Origin: RGIG9115 sp045649825
GTDB lineage: Bacteria; Bacillota; Clostridia; UBA1381
Assembly: GCA_045649825.1 (NCBI GenBank)
Contig: JAZRQO010000009.1
Location: 56,168 to 120,167, forward strand
Length of the DNA stretch: 64,000 nucleotides
Direction of reading: 5' to 3'
A model generated the notes under the pieces. It did no database searches and had not been told where the DNA came from. It saw nothing but the letters and a program-made list of their open reading frames with translations. Numbering within the stretch: the stretch's first letter is position 1; each line of letters starts with the position of its first letter. Positions 9,133 to 17,934 of the stretch are shown here, in pieces. A program made the position numbers and the translations under genes.

Positions 9133-9867
9133 ATGTCAGGACATTCTAAATGGAGTACAATTAAAAGAAAGAAAGGTGCAAATGATGCTCAGCGCGCTAA
9201 AATTTTCACAAAAATTGCGCGTGAAATTATAGTAGCTGTTAAAGCAGGAGGCCCAGACCCTGAGAACAATTCAAGGCTTAAGGATGTTATATCTAAGGCT
9301 CGTTCAAATAATATGCCTAACGACAATATTAACAGAACTATTAAAAAAGCTGCAGGAAGCACTGATACTGATAATTATGAAAATATCACATATGAAGGTT
9401 ACGGACCTAACGGAGTTGCTGTTATTGTAGAAACACTTACTGATAACAGAAACAGAACAGCTGCTGATGTCCGCCATGCTTTTGATAAATTTGGCGGAAA
9501 TATGGGACAAAATGGTTGTGTAAGCTTTATGTTTGATAGAAAAGGTGTAATTGTAATCGAAGCCTCGGATGAAATTGATGAAGAAGAGCTTACAATGGAT
9601 GCTCTTGAAGCAGGTGCTGATGATCTTGAAGTCAATGAGGATTGCTTTGAAATCACAACTGCTCCTGAAGCTTTTTCCGATGTTCGTACTGCTCTTGAAG
9701 GCAAGTATGAACTCGCCTCTGCAGAAATTTCAATGGTGCCACAGACTACTACAGAGCTTACGGATGAAAATCACATCACAATGATGAATAAAATGCTTGA
9801 TCTTCTTGAAGATAATGATGATGTTCAGCAGGTTTGGACAAGCCTTGCTGAGGATTACAGAGAATAA
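9133..9867 (+). CDS. yebC: YebC/PmpR (TACO1) family protein
   Basis: A 244-residue, full-length YebC-family protein with the invariant start MSGHSKWSTIKRKKGAND and the conserved GYGPNGVAVIVE and NGCVSFMF blocks of the TACO1 fold. Members have been described as DNA-binding regulators and, more recently, as factors that ease translation of difficult sequences such as proline runs; which role applies here cannot be told. TTTTGGAGGT lies 9 nt before the ATG. A strong terminator follows immediately, so it ends its transcript. Confidence 0.95.
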   Translation: MSGHSKWSTIKRKKGANDAQRAKIFTKIAREIIVAVKAGGPDPENNSRLKDVISKARSNNMPNDNINRTIKKAAGSTDTDNYENITYEGYGPNGVAVIVETLTDNRNRTAADVRHAFDKFGGNMGQNGCVSFMFDRKGVIVIEASDEIDEEELTMDALEAGADDLEVNEDCFEITTAPEAFSDVRTALEGKYELASAEISMVPQTTTELTDENHITMMNKMLDLLEDNDDVQQVWTSLAEDYRE

Positions 9868-9875
9868 TCAATTTT

Positions 9876-9912
9876 GAGGCTGTTGCCTTTGTTCAACAGC
9901 CTCATTGTTTTT
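9876..9912 (+). terminator. Rho-independent terminator after yebC
   Basis: A perfect 10-bp stem GAGGCTGTTG / CAACAGCCTC with an 8-nt loop, followed by ATTGTTTTT. It shows that an upstream in-frame TTG at 9874 is not the start of the next gene. Confidence 0.9.
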
Positions 9913-9924
9913 AGGAGAGTTTTT

Positions 9925-10776
9925 ATGAAAAAAGGTCTTGTTATGGAAGGCGGGGGTATGCGCGGAATGTTCGTAGCCGGTGTGTGCGATGTTCTTATGG
10001 AAAACAATATCGTGTTCGACGGTGCGATAGGCGTTTCTGCAGGTGCATGCTTTGGCTGTAATTATAAGTCAGGACAAATTGGACGTGCAATCAGATGTAC
10101 TTCAAAATATATTACAGACCCAAGGTATTGCAGCTTTGGTACTTTACTTAAAACAGGTAACTTGTTCGGGCCTGATTTTTGTTATCATCAGATACCTGAA
10201 AAACTTGACGTATTTGATTCTGAAGCTTTTAAAAATAATCCTATGGAATTCTATGTCGTTTGCAGTGATGCAGTCAGAGGTAATGCAATATATCGGAAAT
10301 GTGAAGTTGCTGATTATGAAACGATGGAATGGATACGTGCTTCTGCTTCTTTACCCTTAGTTTCTAAACCTGTGGAAATTAAAGGTTTAAAGCTGCTGGA
10401 TGGCGGTATTATAGATTCTATACCACTCAAATGGTTTTGTGAAAACGGATATAATAGAAATATAGTGGTGCTTACACAACCTAAAAACTATAGAAAGAAA
10501 AAAAGTTCTACTTTGCCTTTGTTAAAAGTTTCGTTGTTAAAATACCCTAAAATGTTTGAAGCAGTTAAGAACAGGCATATAATGTATAACAAAACTCTTG
10601 ATTTTATTGAAGAAAAAAGAATAAAAGGCGAAGCTCTTGTTATTCAGCCGGATAATGTTCTTCCTGTTGAAAGACTAGATAAGAACCCTGAAAACTTACG
10701 TAAAGCCTATTACGTCGGCAGGGAAATAACTGAAAGACGGATTGATGAAATCAAAAAATTTATTAATCAGGATTAA
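9925..10776 (+). CDS. Patatin-like phospholipase family protein
   Basis: A 283-residue patatin-fold hydrolase. It has the glycine-rich oxyanion loop (EGGGMRGMF, residues 8-16), the nucleophile elbow GVSAG (Ser about residue 38) and the catalytic Asp in LLDGGIID (about 157). Patatins cleave acyl chains from membrane phospholipids or related lipids using a Ser-Asp dyad; the substrate here is unknown. ATG 9925 is supported by TTAGGAGAG 8 nt upstream, and upstream codons fall in the yebC terminator. It is a single-gene unit closed by its own terminator. Confidence 0.92.
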   Translation: MKKGLVMEGGGMRGMFVAGVCDVLMENNIVFDGAIGVSAGACFGCNYKSGQIGRAIRCTSKYITDPRYCSFGTLLKTGNLFGPDFCYHQIPEKLDVFDSEAFKNNPMEFYVVCSDAVRGNAIYRKCEVADYETMEWIRASASLPLVSKPVEIKGLKLLDGGIIDSIPLKWFCENGYNRNIVVLTQPKNYRKKKSSTLPLLKVSLLKYPKMFEAVKNRHIMYNKTLDFIEEKRIKGEALVIQPDNVLPVERLDKNPENLRKAYYVGREITERRIDEIKKFINQD

Positions 10777-10784
10777 AGATTAGT

Positions 10785-10823
10785 AAAAGACCTCTTATTG
10801 TATACCATAAGAGGTCTTTTAGT
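10785..10823 (+). terminator. Terminator after the patatin-like gene
   Basis: A 14-bp stem AAAAGACCTCTTAT / ATAAGAGGTCTTTT with an 8-nt loop. A-rich and T-rich flanks would allow function on both strands. Confidence 0.85.
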
Positions 10824-10842
10824 CTGACAATTATGCAATAAA

Positions 10843-10874
10843 ATACTGACTTCGTATTAAAACGAAGTCAGTAT
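10843..10874 (-). terminator. Terminator after nth (minus strand)
   Basis: A 12-bp stem ATACTGACTTCG / CGAAGTCAGTAT with an 8-nt loop, followed on the minus strand by TTTATTG. It lies 24 nt past the nth stop and faces the patatin terminator. Confidence 0.8.
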
Positions 10875-10898
10875 TTTGTTAAAATTTGCTTACAAGGT

Positions 10899-11534
10899 TT
10901 ATATAAATTTTTTGCCAAACTTACAAAAACTATTCAAGCTACATTCTGTACATTTTGGGTTTCTTGCATTACAAATCGCTCTTCCGTGATAAACAAGTCT
11001 GTGACAAAAATCTAATTGTTCTTCGGAAGGAATAAGCTTTTTAAGGTCAATCTCGATTTTTTCGGGAGCCATTTCTTTAGTAAGTCCAATTCTGCTCGAT
11101 AGGCGTATACAGTGAGTATCAACCACAACGGCAGGCTTGCCGAAAATTTCTCCTAAAATCAGATTAGCAGTTTTTCTTCCTGTACCGGGAAGCGTTAAAA
11201 GCTTCTCCATAGTGTCGGGAACTTCTCCGTTATAATCTTCAATTATTTTTTTGCAACAAGCAATAATGTTTTTGGATTTATTTTTATAAAGCCCGATTGA
11301 ACGAATATCATTTTGAAGCTCGTTGATATCCGCACTTGCGAAATCCTCTGCAGAAGTGTATTTCTTAAAAAGAGTTTTAGTTACTTTGTTAACACTTGCG
11401 TCAGTACACTGTGCAGACATCTGAGTTGCAAGAAGCATTTCCAGAGGGGTAGAGTAGTCAAGGGAGCATTTAACTGAAGGATAAAGCTTCTTAAGAGCAG
11501 AGATTGAACGCTCAGCCAGTTCCTTTTTTGTCAA
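10899..11534 (-). CDS. nth: Endonuclease III (DNA glycosylase/AP lyase)
   Basis: A 211-residue base-excision-repair enzyme that removes oxidised pyrimidines and nicks abasic sites. It has the helix-hairpin-helix LPGTGRKTANLIL with the catalytic Lys, the catalytic Asp in VVVDTHCIR, and a C-terminal [4Fe-4S] cluster motif of four Cys (C-x6-C-x2-C-x5-C). The start is a TTG with GGGGG 9 nt upstream; an ATG just upstream is out of frame. The gene lies 24 nt downstream of alaS on the same strand and is probably co-transcribed with it. Confidence 0.95.
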   Translation of the reverse strand: MTKKELAERSISALKKLYPSVKCSLDYSTPLEMLLATQMSAQCTDASVNKVTKTLFKKYTSAEDFASADINELQNDIRSIGLYKNKSKNIIACCKKIIEDYNGEVPDTMEKLLTLPGTGRKTANLILGEIFGKPAVVVDTHCIRLSSRIGLTKEMAPEKIEIDLKKLIPSEEQLDFCHRLVYHGRAICNARNPKCTECSLNSFCKFGKKFI

Positions 11535-11558
11535 TGTGCATAGCCCCCTTTAATTCAA

Positions 11559-14180
11559 TTATAACCCAAGTTGTTTTCTGATTACTTCGTCAACAAATGC
11601 GAGTGCATTATCGATCTTAGATGCGTCTTTGCCCCCACCTTGTGCCATGTCAGGTTTGCCGCCGCCGCGACCGTCAGCTATTGGTGTGATTTCTTTAATT
11701 ATATTACCGGAATGAATACCTTTTTCAACAGCACTCTTTGTCGCCATAGCAACGAATGAAATTTTGCCGTCAGTGTTTGAAGCAAGAACAACAACTCCGC
11801 ATTCAAGCTTATCTTTTGTTTCATCTGCTGCAGTTTTAAGATCGTCTGCAGTCATTCCATCAAGTTGTGCGGAAACAAGCTTCACATCACCTATGTGCTT
11901 AATGCTTGTCATAATATCCTGAGCTTTTGCTGCTGCCATAGCTGCCTTAATTTTTTCAAGCTCTTTCTGAGCCTCTTTAAGTTCAAATACAAGAACTTCT
12001 GCTTTTTTATCAATCTCATTAATAAGGTTTGTTTTAAGAACACCTGCAGTAGAATTTATAAGGCTTTCTTTTTCTTTTATATAACGAACTACAGCTGCAC
12101 CTGTGATAGCTTCGATTCTTCTTACTCCAGCTGCCACTCCGCCTTCTGAAACGATCTTGAACAGACCAGCTTCTGAAGTATTAGTAAGGTGTGTTCCGCC
12201 ACAGAACTCCACAGAATAGTCGCCTGCAGATACAACTCGTACTACGTCGCCATACTTTTCGCCAAACTGCGCTGTTGCGCCTAGTTTCTTGGCTTCATCA
12301 ATGGGAAGCTCTTTTGTAATTACAGGTACAGAAGCAAGTATCATTTCATTTACCTTATCTTCAACCTGTGCAATCTGTTCAGTTGTCATTGCTTCAAAGT
12401 GAGAAAAGTCAAATCTGAGGTGTTCTGAATTTACAAGTGAACCTGCCTGTGCAACGTGAGTGCCAAGAGTTTCTTTCAGCGCTTTATGGAGAAGGTGAGT
12501 AGCAGTATGGTTACGAGCTATAGAACGTCTGTTATCTGCACTTACTTTAAGTGTAACCTCAGTACCTGCTTCGAAGCTTCCTTTTTCTACAGTAACTTCA
12601 TGAATGTATATACCATCACCTGTTTTTTTGGTATAAACAACTTCTGCAACGTTGTCGCCGCTTATGATTATACCTGTATCTCCTGCTTGACCGCCCATTT
12701 CTGCGTAGAAGGGAGTAGCTTCGGTTACAATTAATCCGCTTTGTCCCTCTGTAATAACAGAAGACACTTCGTTTCCAGCTGCAATGCCAACTATCACCGA
12801 ATTACATTCAAGTGTTTCATAACCTTTGAATATTGTTGCTTTTGCATTTTCAAAATCGAAGCTTACTTCGCTGTCCCAGCTAGAACCGTCTTTTCTGCTT
12901 GCTCGTGCTGTAGCTTTCTGTTCTGCCATTGCGGAGTTAAATCCATCAACATCTACAGTTAGCCCTTTTTCTTCAGCAATTTCAATTGTGAGGTCGAGAG
13001 GGAAGCCATAGGTATCGTGGAGTCTGAACGCCTGTTCGCCGCTGATAACTTTACTGTCTTTCATATATTCTGAAAGCACTGCAAGTCCGTTATCAATTGT
13101 CGCATCGAATCTGCCTTCTTCAATTTTTATAATGTTCTTTATATAATCTCTTTTTTCTTCGAGTTCGGGATATGCAATTTTTGATGCATCTATTACAGTA
13201 TCTGCAACTTCGTTGAGGAACTGTCTGTTAATTCCAAGAAGCTTTCCGTGACGAGCAGCACGTCTTAAAAGACGTCTTAAAACGTAACCGCGGCCTTCAT
13301 TTGAGGGGATAACACCATCCGAAATCATCATAACGGTGCTTCGGATATGGTCGGTAATAACACGGAGCGACACATCTGTTTTAGCGTCTTTCTTATATTC
13401 AACGCCTGCAATTGAGCATATGTGCTTCATAACATCCTGTACTGTATCAACCTCAAAAAGGTTTTCAACGCCTTGAACGTAAGCTGCAAGTCTTTCAAGT
13501 CCCATACCTGTATCTATGTTAGGACGTGCAAGCCTTTCGTATGTTCCGTCTTCTTGCTTGTCGAACTGTGTAAACACAAGATTCCAGATTTCCATAAATC
13601 TGTCACAGTCACACCCGATTTTACAATCAGGTCCACAGGAAAGGTGTTCTCCTCTGTCAACGTGTATTTCAGAACAGGGACCGCAAGGACCTGTACCGTG
13701 TTCCCAGAAGTTGTCCTCTTTACCCATTTTAACAACTCTTTCAGGATCTACACCAATTTCGTTGACCCAAATATCTCGAGCTTCGTCGTCATCTTCGTAA
13801 ACAGTAATCCAAAGTACTTCCTTGGGTATTTGCATAACCTCGGTAAAGAACTCCCAAGCCCAAGTTATTGCTTCTCTTTTGAAATAGTCACCGAATGAGA
13901 AGTTTCCGAGCATTTCAAAGAAAGTGCCGTGTCGAGCCGTTTTACCCACTCTTTCGATATCGGGTGTACGAATACACTTCTGGCAGGTTGTAACTCTTCT
14001 TTTTGGAGGTTCCTCAGCGCCTGTAAACCAGTTTTTCATAGGAGCCATTCCTGAGTTTATAAGAAGCAAGCTATTGTCGTTCTTAGGAACGAGAGGGAAA
14101 CTGCCAAGACGAAGCATTTCCTTAGATTCAAAAAAGCTCAAGAATTTTTCACGGATTTCATTTAAGCCCATGTATTCCAT
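11559..14180 (-). CDS. alaS: Alanine--tRNA ligase
   Basis: About 873 residues, the usual bacterial AlaRS length. Order of domains: class II aminoacylation core (RHGTFFEMLGNFSFGDYF), editing domain with HTATHLLH and the Cys/His zinc-like CGGTH, a coiled coil, then the C-Ala domain (GRGGGKPDMAQGGGKD). It charges tRNA-Ala and clears Ser/Gly mischarged products. ATG 14180 is chosen because AAAGGAT lies about 9 nt upstream and the protein then starts as in other AlaRS (MGLNEIREKFLSFF); an in-frame ATG 93 nt further upstream would overlap the promoter region. The leader is only about 54 nt, too short for a T-box. Confidence 0.98.
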   Translation of the reverse strand: MEYMGLNEIREKFLSFFESKEMLRLGSFPLVPKNDNSLLLINSGMAPMKNWFTGAEEPPKRRVTTCQKCIRTPDIERVGKTARHGTFFEMLGNFSFGDYFKREAITWAWEFFTEVMQIPKEVLWITVYEDDDEARDIWVNEIGVDPERVVKMGKEDNFWEHGTGPCGPCSEIHVDRGEHLSCGPDCKIGCDCDRFMEIWNLVFTQFDKQEDGTYERLARPNIDTGMGLERLAAYVQGVENLFEVDTVQDVMKHICSIAGVEYKKDAKTDVSLRVITDHIRSTVMMISDGVIPSNEGRGYVLRRLLRRAARHGKLLGINRQFLNEVADTVIDASKIAYPELEEKRDYIKNIIKIEEGRFDATIDNGLAVLSEYMKDSKVISGEQAFRLHDTYGFPLDLTIEIAEEKGLTVDVDGFNSAMAEQKATARASRKDGSSWDSEVSFDFENAKATIFKGYETLECNSVIVGIAAGNEVSSVITEGQSGLIVTEATPFYAEMGGQAGDTGIIISGDNVAEVVYTKKTGDGIYIHEVTVEKGSFEAGTEVTLKVSADNRRSIARNHTATHLLHKALKETLGTHVAQAGSLVNSEHLRFDFSHFEAMTTEQIAQVEDKVNEMILASVPVITKELPIDEAKKLGATAQFGEKYGDVVRVVSAGDYSVEFCGGTHLTNTSEAGLFKIVSEGGVAAGVRRIEAITGAAVVRYIKEKESLINSTAGVLKTNLINEIDKKAEVLVFELKEAQKELEKIKAAMAAAKAQDIMTSIKHIGDVKLVSAQLDGMTADDLKTAADETKDKLECGVVVLASNTDGKISFVAMATKSAVEKGIHSGNIIKEITPIADGRGGGKPDMAQGGGKDASKIDNALAFVDEVIRKQLGL

Positions 14181-14240
14181 ATTTTCTATCCTTTCGTTTG
14201 CAGAAAATTCTGCGAATTTACTATATTTTATAACTAAGTA

Positions 14241-14269
14241 ATTATATATAATATTTCTTTTGGTGTCAA
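14241..14269 (-). promoter_or_regulatory. Consensus sigma-A promoter of alaS-nth
   Basis: On the minus strand: TTGACA (14264-14269), 17-nt spacer, TATAAT (14241-14246), all consensus. Predicted start of transcription near 14234. Confidence 0.88.
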
Positions 14270-14320
14270 GCAATTTGAGGAAAATTGTACACTTGTATAA
14301 AATATTTAATGTATATGTAA

Positions 14321-15565
14321 TTATTTTGATTTTCTGTTCAAAGTTTCAAAAGTGTTTTTCGAAAAACTGAATATTTGTTTGCTGTATAAACTTGAGTATC
14401 CCGAGAAGGCAAATGCCGTAAAAATTGCCGATGCATAAAGAAGAATTCCGTTATTTCCGAAAATCTCGCAGGCGAGTACCACAGAAGCTAATGGACAGTT
14501 TACAACCGCAGCAAAAAGTGCCGACATACCAAGTGCCGCAGAAAAAGCAGGTGATAGCCCTATAAGCGGTCCTACCACACAACCAAATGTAGCCCCTATA
14601 AAGAATGTGGGGACAATTTCGCCGCCTTTAAAGCCAAAGCCTATGGTTATAGCGGTAAAAAGTATTTTAAGCAGAAAAGCAAATGTGTATGCTTCTCCTT
14701 GCATTGCATTCTCAATAATGTTCATGCCTGCGCCGTTATAGTCGTAAGTTCCGATAAGTTTAGTTAAAACAATGATTATAACTCCGCCTGCAAATATGCG
14801 GATATAACTGTTACGAAATGCTTTATCTGCAATCTTGTGTGCATACTTCATAGCAAAGCAGAATATAAAACTTAATGCAGCACAAAGTATTCCTATAATA
14901 ATTGATGCTACAACCGAGTTCAAATTGGTTGTGGGAACTCCATCTGTAATCAGCCTTACAGGGTGATTGCCAATTAAAATACTTATACGCAAGGCTATGT
15001 AAGATGCTGTAAAGCAGGGGATAAGTGCTGCATAAAATACAGTGCCCACGCAGCAAAGCTCAATTACGAAAATAACTGCAGTCAGCGGCGTTCCGAAAAG
15101 AGCAGAAAATACACCGCTCATTCCTGCAAGAATAATAAGAGGTTTGACTTTTTGATTGACTTTTAATAAATCAGCAGTTTTAGAGCCAATGGCACCACCA
15201 AGCTGTAGAGCTGCACCTTCTCTTCCTGCTGAACCACCGAAAAGGTGAGTTATTACTGTTGAAATAAATATACCGGGAGCAAGAGTAAAGGGTATTTTTC
15301 GCTCACTTCTTACTCCTTCAATAATGCAGTTGGTACCCGGGTCTTTATTTAATTTGATGATGTTATATAAAAAAACTATAGCAAGTCCTGCAATGGGAAG
15401 TAAATATATTATTGACGGATTTGTTGTTCTGAAATTGCTTGCAACGTCAATAAGTTTATGAAAGTAACCACCTGTTATTCCACAGATAATTCCTGTTATT
15501 AAGCCGATAGCAATAAGTTTGATTGCAGACTTCCAATCATTAAATATTTCCTTAAAGTATATCAA
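14321..15565 (-). CDS. ClC-type chloride channel/antiporter family protein
   Basis: A polytopic membrane protein of about 414 residues with the ClC fold (10 or more hydrophobic segments). GGSAGREGAALQLGG matches the ClC GREGP selectivity/gating motif with Ala for Pro and the gating Glu retained. The classical GSGIP motif is not evident; the equivalent region reads DPGTNCIIEGV, so ion selectivity could differ from chloride. The start is uncertain: TTG 15565 follows AAAGGAT by 9 nt and gives a normal short N-terminus; ATG 15592 would overlap the upstream gene by 14 nt but lacks a ribosome site. Likely co-transcribed with the DUF6062 gene upstream. Confidence 0.82.
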   Translation of the reverse strand: MIYFKEIFNDWKSAIKLIAIGLITGIICGITGGYFHKLIDVASNFRTTNPSIIYLLPIAGLAIVFLYNIIKLNKDPGTNCIIEGVRSERKIPFTLAPGIFISTVITHLFGGSAGREGAALQLGGAIGSKTADLLKVNQKVKPLIILAGMSGVFSALFGTPLTAVIFVIELCCVGTVFYAALIPCFTASYIALRISILIGNHPVRLITDGVPTTNLNSVVASIIIGILCAALSFIFCFAMKYAHKIADKAFRNSYIRIFAGGVIIIVLTKLIGTYDYNGAGMNIIENAMQGEAYTFAFLLKILFTAITIGFGFKGGEIVPTFFIGATFGCVVGPLIGLSPAFSAALGMSALFAAVVNCPLASVVLACEIFGNNGILLYASAIFTAFAFSGYSSLYSKQIFSFSKNTFETLNRKSK

Positions 15566-15578
15566 AACGGCACATCCT

Positions 15579-16328
15579 TTATTGTTTTTCATTATTTTTA
15601 ACAAGTATTGAATAACCTGAAAGCTTTTCAATAGTTCGTATGGGAGCATCAGCAGCCGCGCCCCATTCCATATCTTTGTTTCGGTAATCAAATTTTAGTG
15701 TAAACCTGTGAATATCATTGTTTATACGTTCCAGGTTATTTATCTCAATATCATATACTGCTTTCAAAAAGTCATTGGGATTTTTGAGATACTTCTCGGC
15801 ATTTTCAAAAAGCATGGAAAAGTGTTTAATGCAAAAACCTTTAGACTTTTCAACTTTTTTGCGAAATTCCTCGTCTTTTTCCCACATATAAAAGAATACT
15901 TCAGTGTATCGTGTAAGCGTTTCTTTGATTTTATCGCATATAACACAGGATTGGCTGATTTTTTTGGTCTCAGATGCAACTTCTACACCAACTGTTTCTT
16001 TGTTTTTTTTGAAAAAACCACTGTTTGCTTTCTCGGCTTTCTTTATCACCTTTCCGTATTTTTCAAGTTTATCCCTGACTTCCTTTAAATGAGTTTCGAG
16101 AACTAGAGCGAGACTTAGTTTGTTTGGCATTGCAAGCATCATGGAAAAGTGCTTGTTACAATAACCTTTTTCATTTGAGATAATTCTATAGTCAGGCTCC
16201 ATCATTGCCGCACCGAGTGCGTATTCAACCGCTTCTTTTTCGAGTTTTTGTTCAAGGTAACAAAAGGGGCATTCCGCATCCTGTTCATAACTCTCATTAA
16301 CAGGAATTGTATATATTTTTTCTTTCAT
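15579..16328 (-). CDS. DUF6062 family protein
   Basis: A 249-residue cytosolic protein whose start (MKEKIYTIPVNESYE) and paired Cys/His motifs match DUF6062 as I know it from Clostridia. Two repeats of the pattern are visible: CPFC then CNKHF in the first half, CVIC then CIKHF in the second, suggesting two metal or redox sites. Function unknown. ATG 16328 has AAAGGAAATG upstream; an earlier in-frame ATG (16397) overlaps the promoter -35. The ClC-type gene follows directly, so the two may act together, but the sequence shows no more than that. Confidence 0.8.
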   Translation of the reverse strand: MKEKIYTIPVNESYEQDAECPFCYLEQKLEKEAVEYALGAAMMEPDYRIISNEKGYCNKHFSMMLAMPNKLSLALVLETHLKEVRDKLEKYGKVIKKAEKANSGFFKKNKETVGVEVASETKKISQSCVICDKIKETLTRYTEVFFYMWEKDEEFRKKVEKSKGFCIKHFSMLFENAEKYLKNPNDFLKAVYDIEINNLERINNDIHRFTLKFDYRNKDMEWGAAADAPIRTIEKLSGYSILVKNNEKQ

Positions 16329-16368
16329 AACATTTCCTTTCGTTCGTATATATTTAAAATACAATGTT

Positions 16369-16397
16369 ATGTTATAACACAGGCTATGATTTGTCAA
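16369..16397 (-). promoter_or_regulatory. Probable sigma-A promoter of DUF6062-ClC
   Basis: Minus strand: TTGACA at 16392-16397; a -10 region around 16369-16376 reads TATAACAT (TATAAC at 15-nt spacing with TGT before it, or TAACAT at 17 nt). Confidence 0.5.
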
Positions 16398-16471
16398 TAT
16401 GAATACTTATAATTTATATAATTTAAAAAAACTAAAGTAAAAAAAAATCAAGTATATGTTCTATTTCAATA

Positions 16472-16499
16472 AATATTAAAATACAATTAAATATACTAT
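16472..16499 (+). promoter_or_regulatory. Candidate sigma-E promoter of the spoIIIA operon
   Basis: AATATT (16472-16477), 14-nt spacer, TATACTAT (16492-16499). This resembles the sigma-E pattern (ATA-rich -35, CATACAnT -10) with two mismatches in the -10. It lies 21 nt before spoIIIAA, which is a sigma-E gene in Bacillus subtilis. Confidence 0.45.
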
Positions 16500-16520
16500 C
16501 AGAGGAGGAATATAGGGGAC

Positions 16521-17423
16521 ATGTATATAAGTGCAGCAGAAGCTTTGACGGTAAACAAAAGCCCTGCGGAATTATTACCTAAACGTATACGAAGACTGTT
16601 TTATTTGACAGGAATAGAAGATTTCAACGAAATCCGACTTCGTTGCGGACAACCGGTCGTGATTTCTTTAAATGGTATAAAATATTATCTTTCGGCATCA
16701 GGAAGGATTACTAAAGACAAAAAAAATGCAACAGTTGTTATGCGAAAAGATATTGATGAAGCCATGGATATATTAACAGATTGTTCAGTCTACTCTTACA
16801 AAGAAGAAATCGGAAACGGATTTATAACAGCTCATGGCGGTCACCGCGTAGGAGTTTGCGGCACAGTAACACCTGAGGGAAATTTTATACGTGAAATATC
16901 AGGGCTTAATTACAGATTTGCAAAGCAATGTACAGGCTGTGCGGATGAAGTTTCAGAAAAAATTTATAATAACGGGAACGTTTTATCTACACTTATTATT
17001 TCAAAACCGGGTTGCGGAAAAACAACATTCTTAAGGGAACTTATCCGCAGAGTTTCGGATTACGGATGCAATGTCAGTGTGGTTGACGAACGGTGTGAAA
17101 TAGCGGCTGTGTCACACGGAATGTCGGGTTTTGATGTAGGTATAAACACTGACATTTTAAGCCGGTGCAAAAAAATCGACGGAGTTAAACTTATGCTCAG
17201 GAGCATGTCACCTGATATTATTGCTATTGATGAATTTGACTTGGTTTCAGAAGGATTTATTATACCGGAAATAATTAAAGCGGGAGTAAGTATTTTTGCG
17301 ACTGTTCACGGGTATGAAACAGAAAATTTTAGCAAAGATCCCGTTCTTAAAAATTTTGGTTGTTATATTTTATTATCGGACAGAAACGGTCCCGGAACCA
17401 TAGAGGAGTGTACATATGTATAG
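16521..17423 (+). CDS. spoIIIAA: Stage III sporulation protein AA (ATPase)
   Basis: A 300-residue secretion-type ATPase of the SpoIIIA complex, which builds the channel between mother cell and forespore together with SpoIIQ-type partners. Walker A is KPGCGKTTFL (about residues 155-165) and Walker B is DIIAIDEFD; a R-L-R-C-GQP stretch in the N-terminal domain (residues 39-45) is typical. ATG 16521 follows AGAGGAGG at good distance. First gene of the operon; its stop overlaps spoIIIAB by 8 nt. Confidence 0.95.
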   Translation: MYISAAEALTVNKSPAELLPKRIRRLFYLTGIEDFNEIRLRCGQPVVISLNGIKYYLSASGRITKDKKNATVVMRKDIDEAMDILTDCSVYSYKEEIGNGFITAHGGHRVGVCGTVTPEGNFIREISGLNYRFAKQCTGCADEVSEKIYNNGNVLSTLIISKPGCGKTTFLRELIRRVSDYGCNVSVVDERCEIAAVSHGMSGFDVGINTDILSRCKKIDGVKLMLRSMSPDIIAIDEFDLVSEGFIIPEIIKAGVSIFATVHGYETENFSKDPVLKNFGCYILLSDRNGPGTIEECTYV

Positions 17424-17916
17424 AATTTCAGGTATGTTGATTGTTTTTATTTGTTTTACTGCTGCCGGAATTAAAAAAACTGCTGAATTAGACAGAAGAA
17501 TCAAATTCCTTAAAGAGTTCAGATGTATGTTTGAAGATTTAAGAACTGAAATTGCACTACGTGGTACAGTTTTACCCGAAGCAGTTAAGCAAACAGGAAA
17601 TAAATACTCAAATACTTGCTTTATAAAATGGGTTGAATATATGAGCGTTTGGGGTGCAGAAACTGGTTTTGGAAAAGCCTTGTGCGAAACCCGAAAAAAA
17701 TATTGTTTTGAGGATAATGATTTACAAGTTTTGAAATGTATAACCGCCTCATTAGGAAGAGTAGACCTGGATAATCAGCTAAGAAAACTTGACAGTGGCA
17801 TAACGGAGGCGGACAAATATATTGCCGAAATCGCTTCAAAGTACTGCGATAAAAAACGAATGTATCTTGGCGGCTATACACTGACAGGTATTTTTATTAT
17901 TTTATTACTTATGTAG
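17416..17916 (+). CDS. spoIIIAB: Stage III sporulation protein AB
   Basis: A 166-residue SpoIIIAB: an N-terminal membrane helix (about 4-20), a long helical domain, and a C-terminal membrane helix (LGGYTLTGIFIILLLM). It resembles GspF-like membrane platform proteins and is thought to sit with the SpoIIIAA ATPase in the mother-cell membrane. GGAGTGT lies before ATG 17416 within spoIIIAA. Position between AA and AC is as in other spore formers. Confidence 0.93.
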   Translation: MYRISGMLIVFICFTAAGIKKTAELDRRIKFLKEFRCMFEDLRTEIALRGTVLPEAVKQTGNKYSNTCFIKWVEYMSVWGAETGFGKALCETRKKYCFEDNDLQVLKCITASLGRVDLDNQLRKLDSGITEADKYIAEIASKYCDKKRMYLGGYTLTGIFIILLLM

Positions 17917-17934
17917 ACAGGCAGGTGACGTGAT

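Noticed and set aside
9874..9924. An N-terminal extension of the patatin-like protein from TTG 9874
   Set aside because: These codons lie in the perfect yebC terminator hairpin, and ATG 9925 has an AGGAGAG site.
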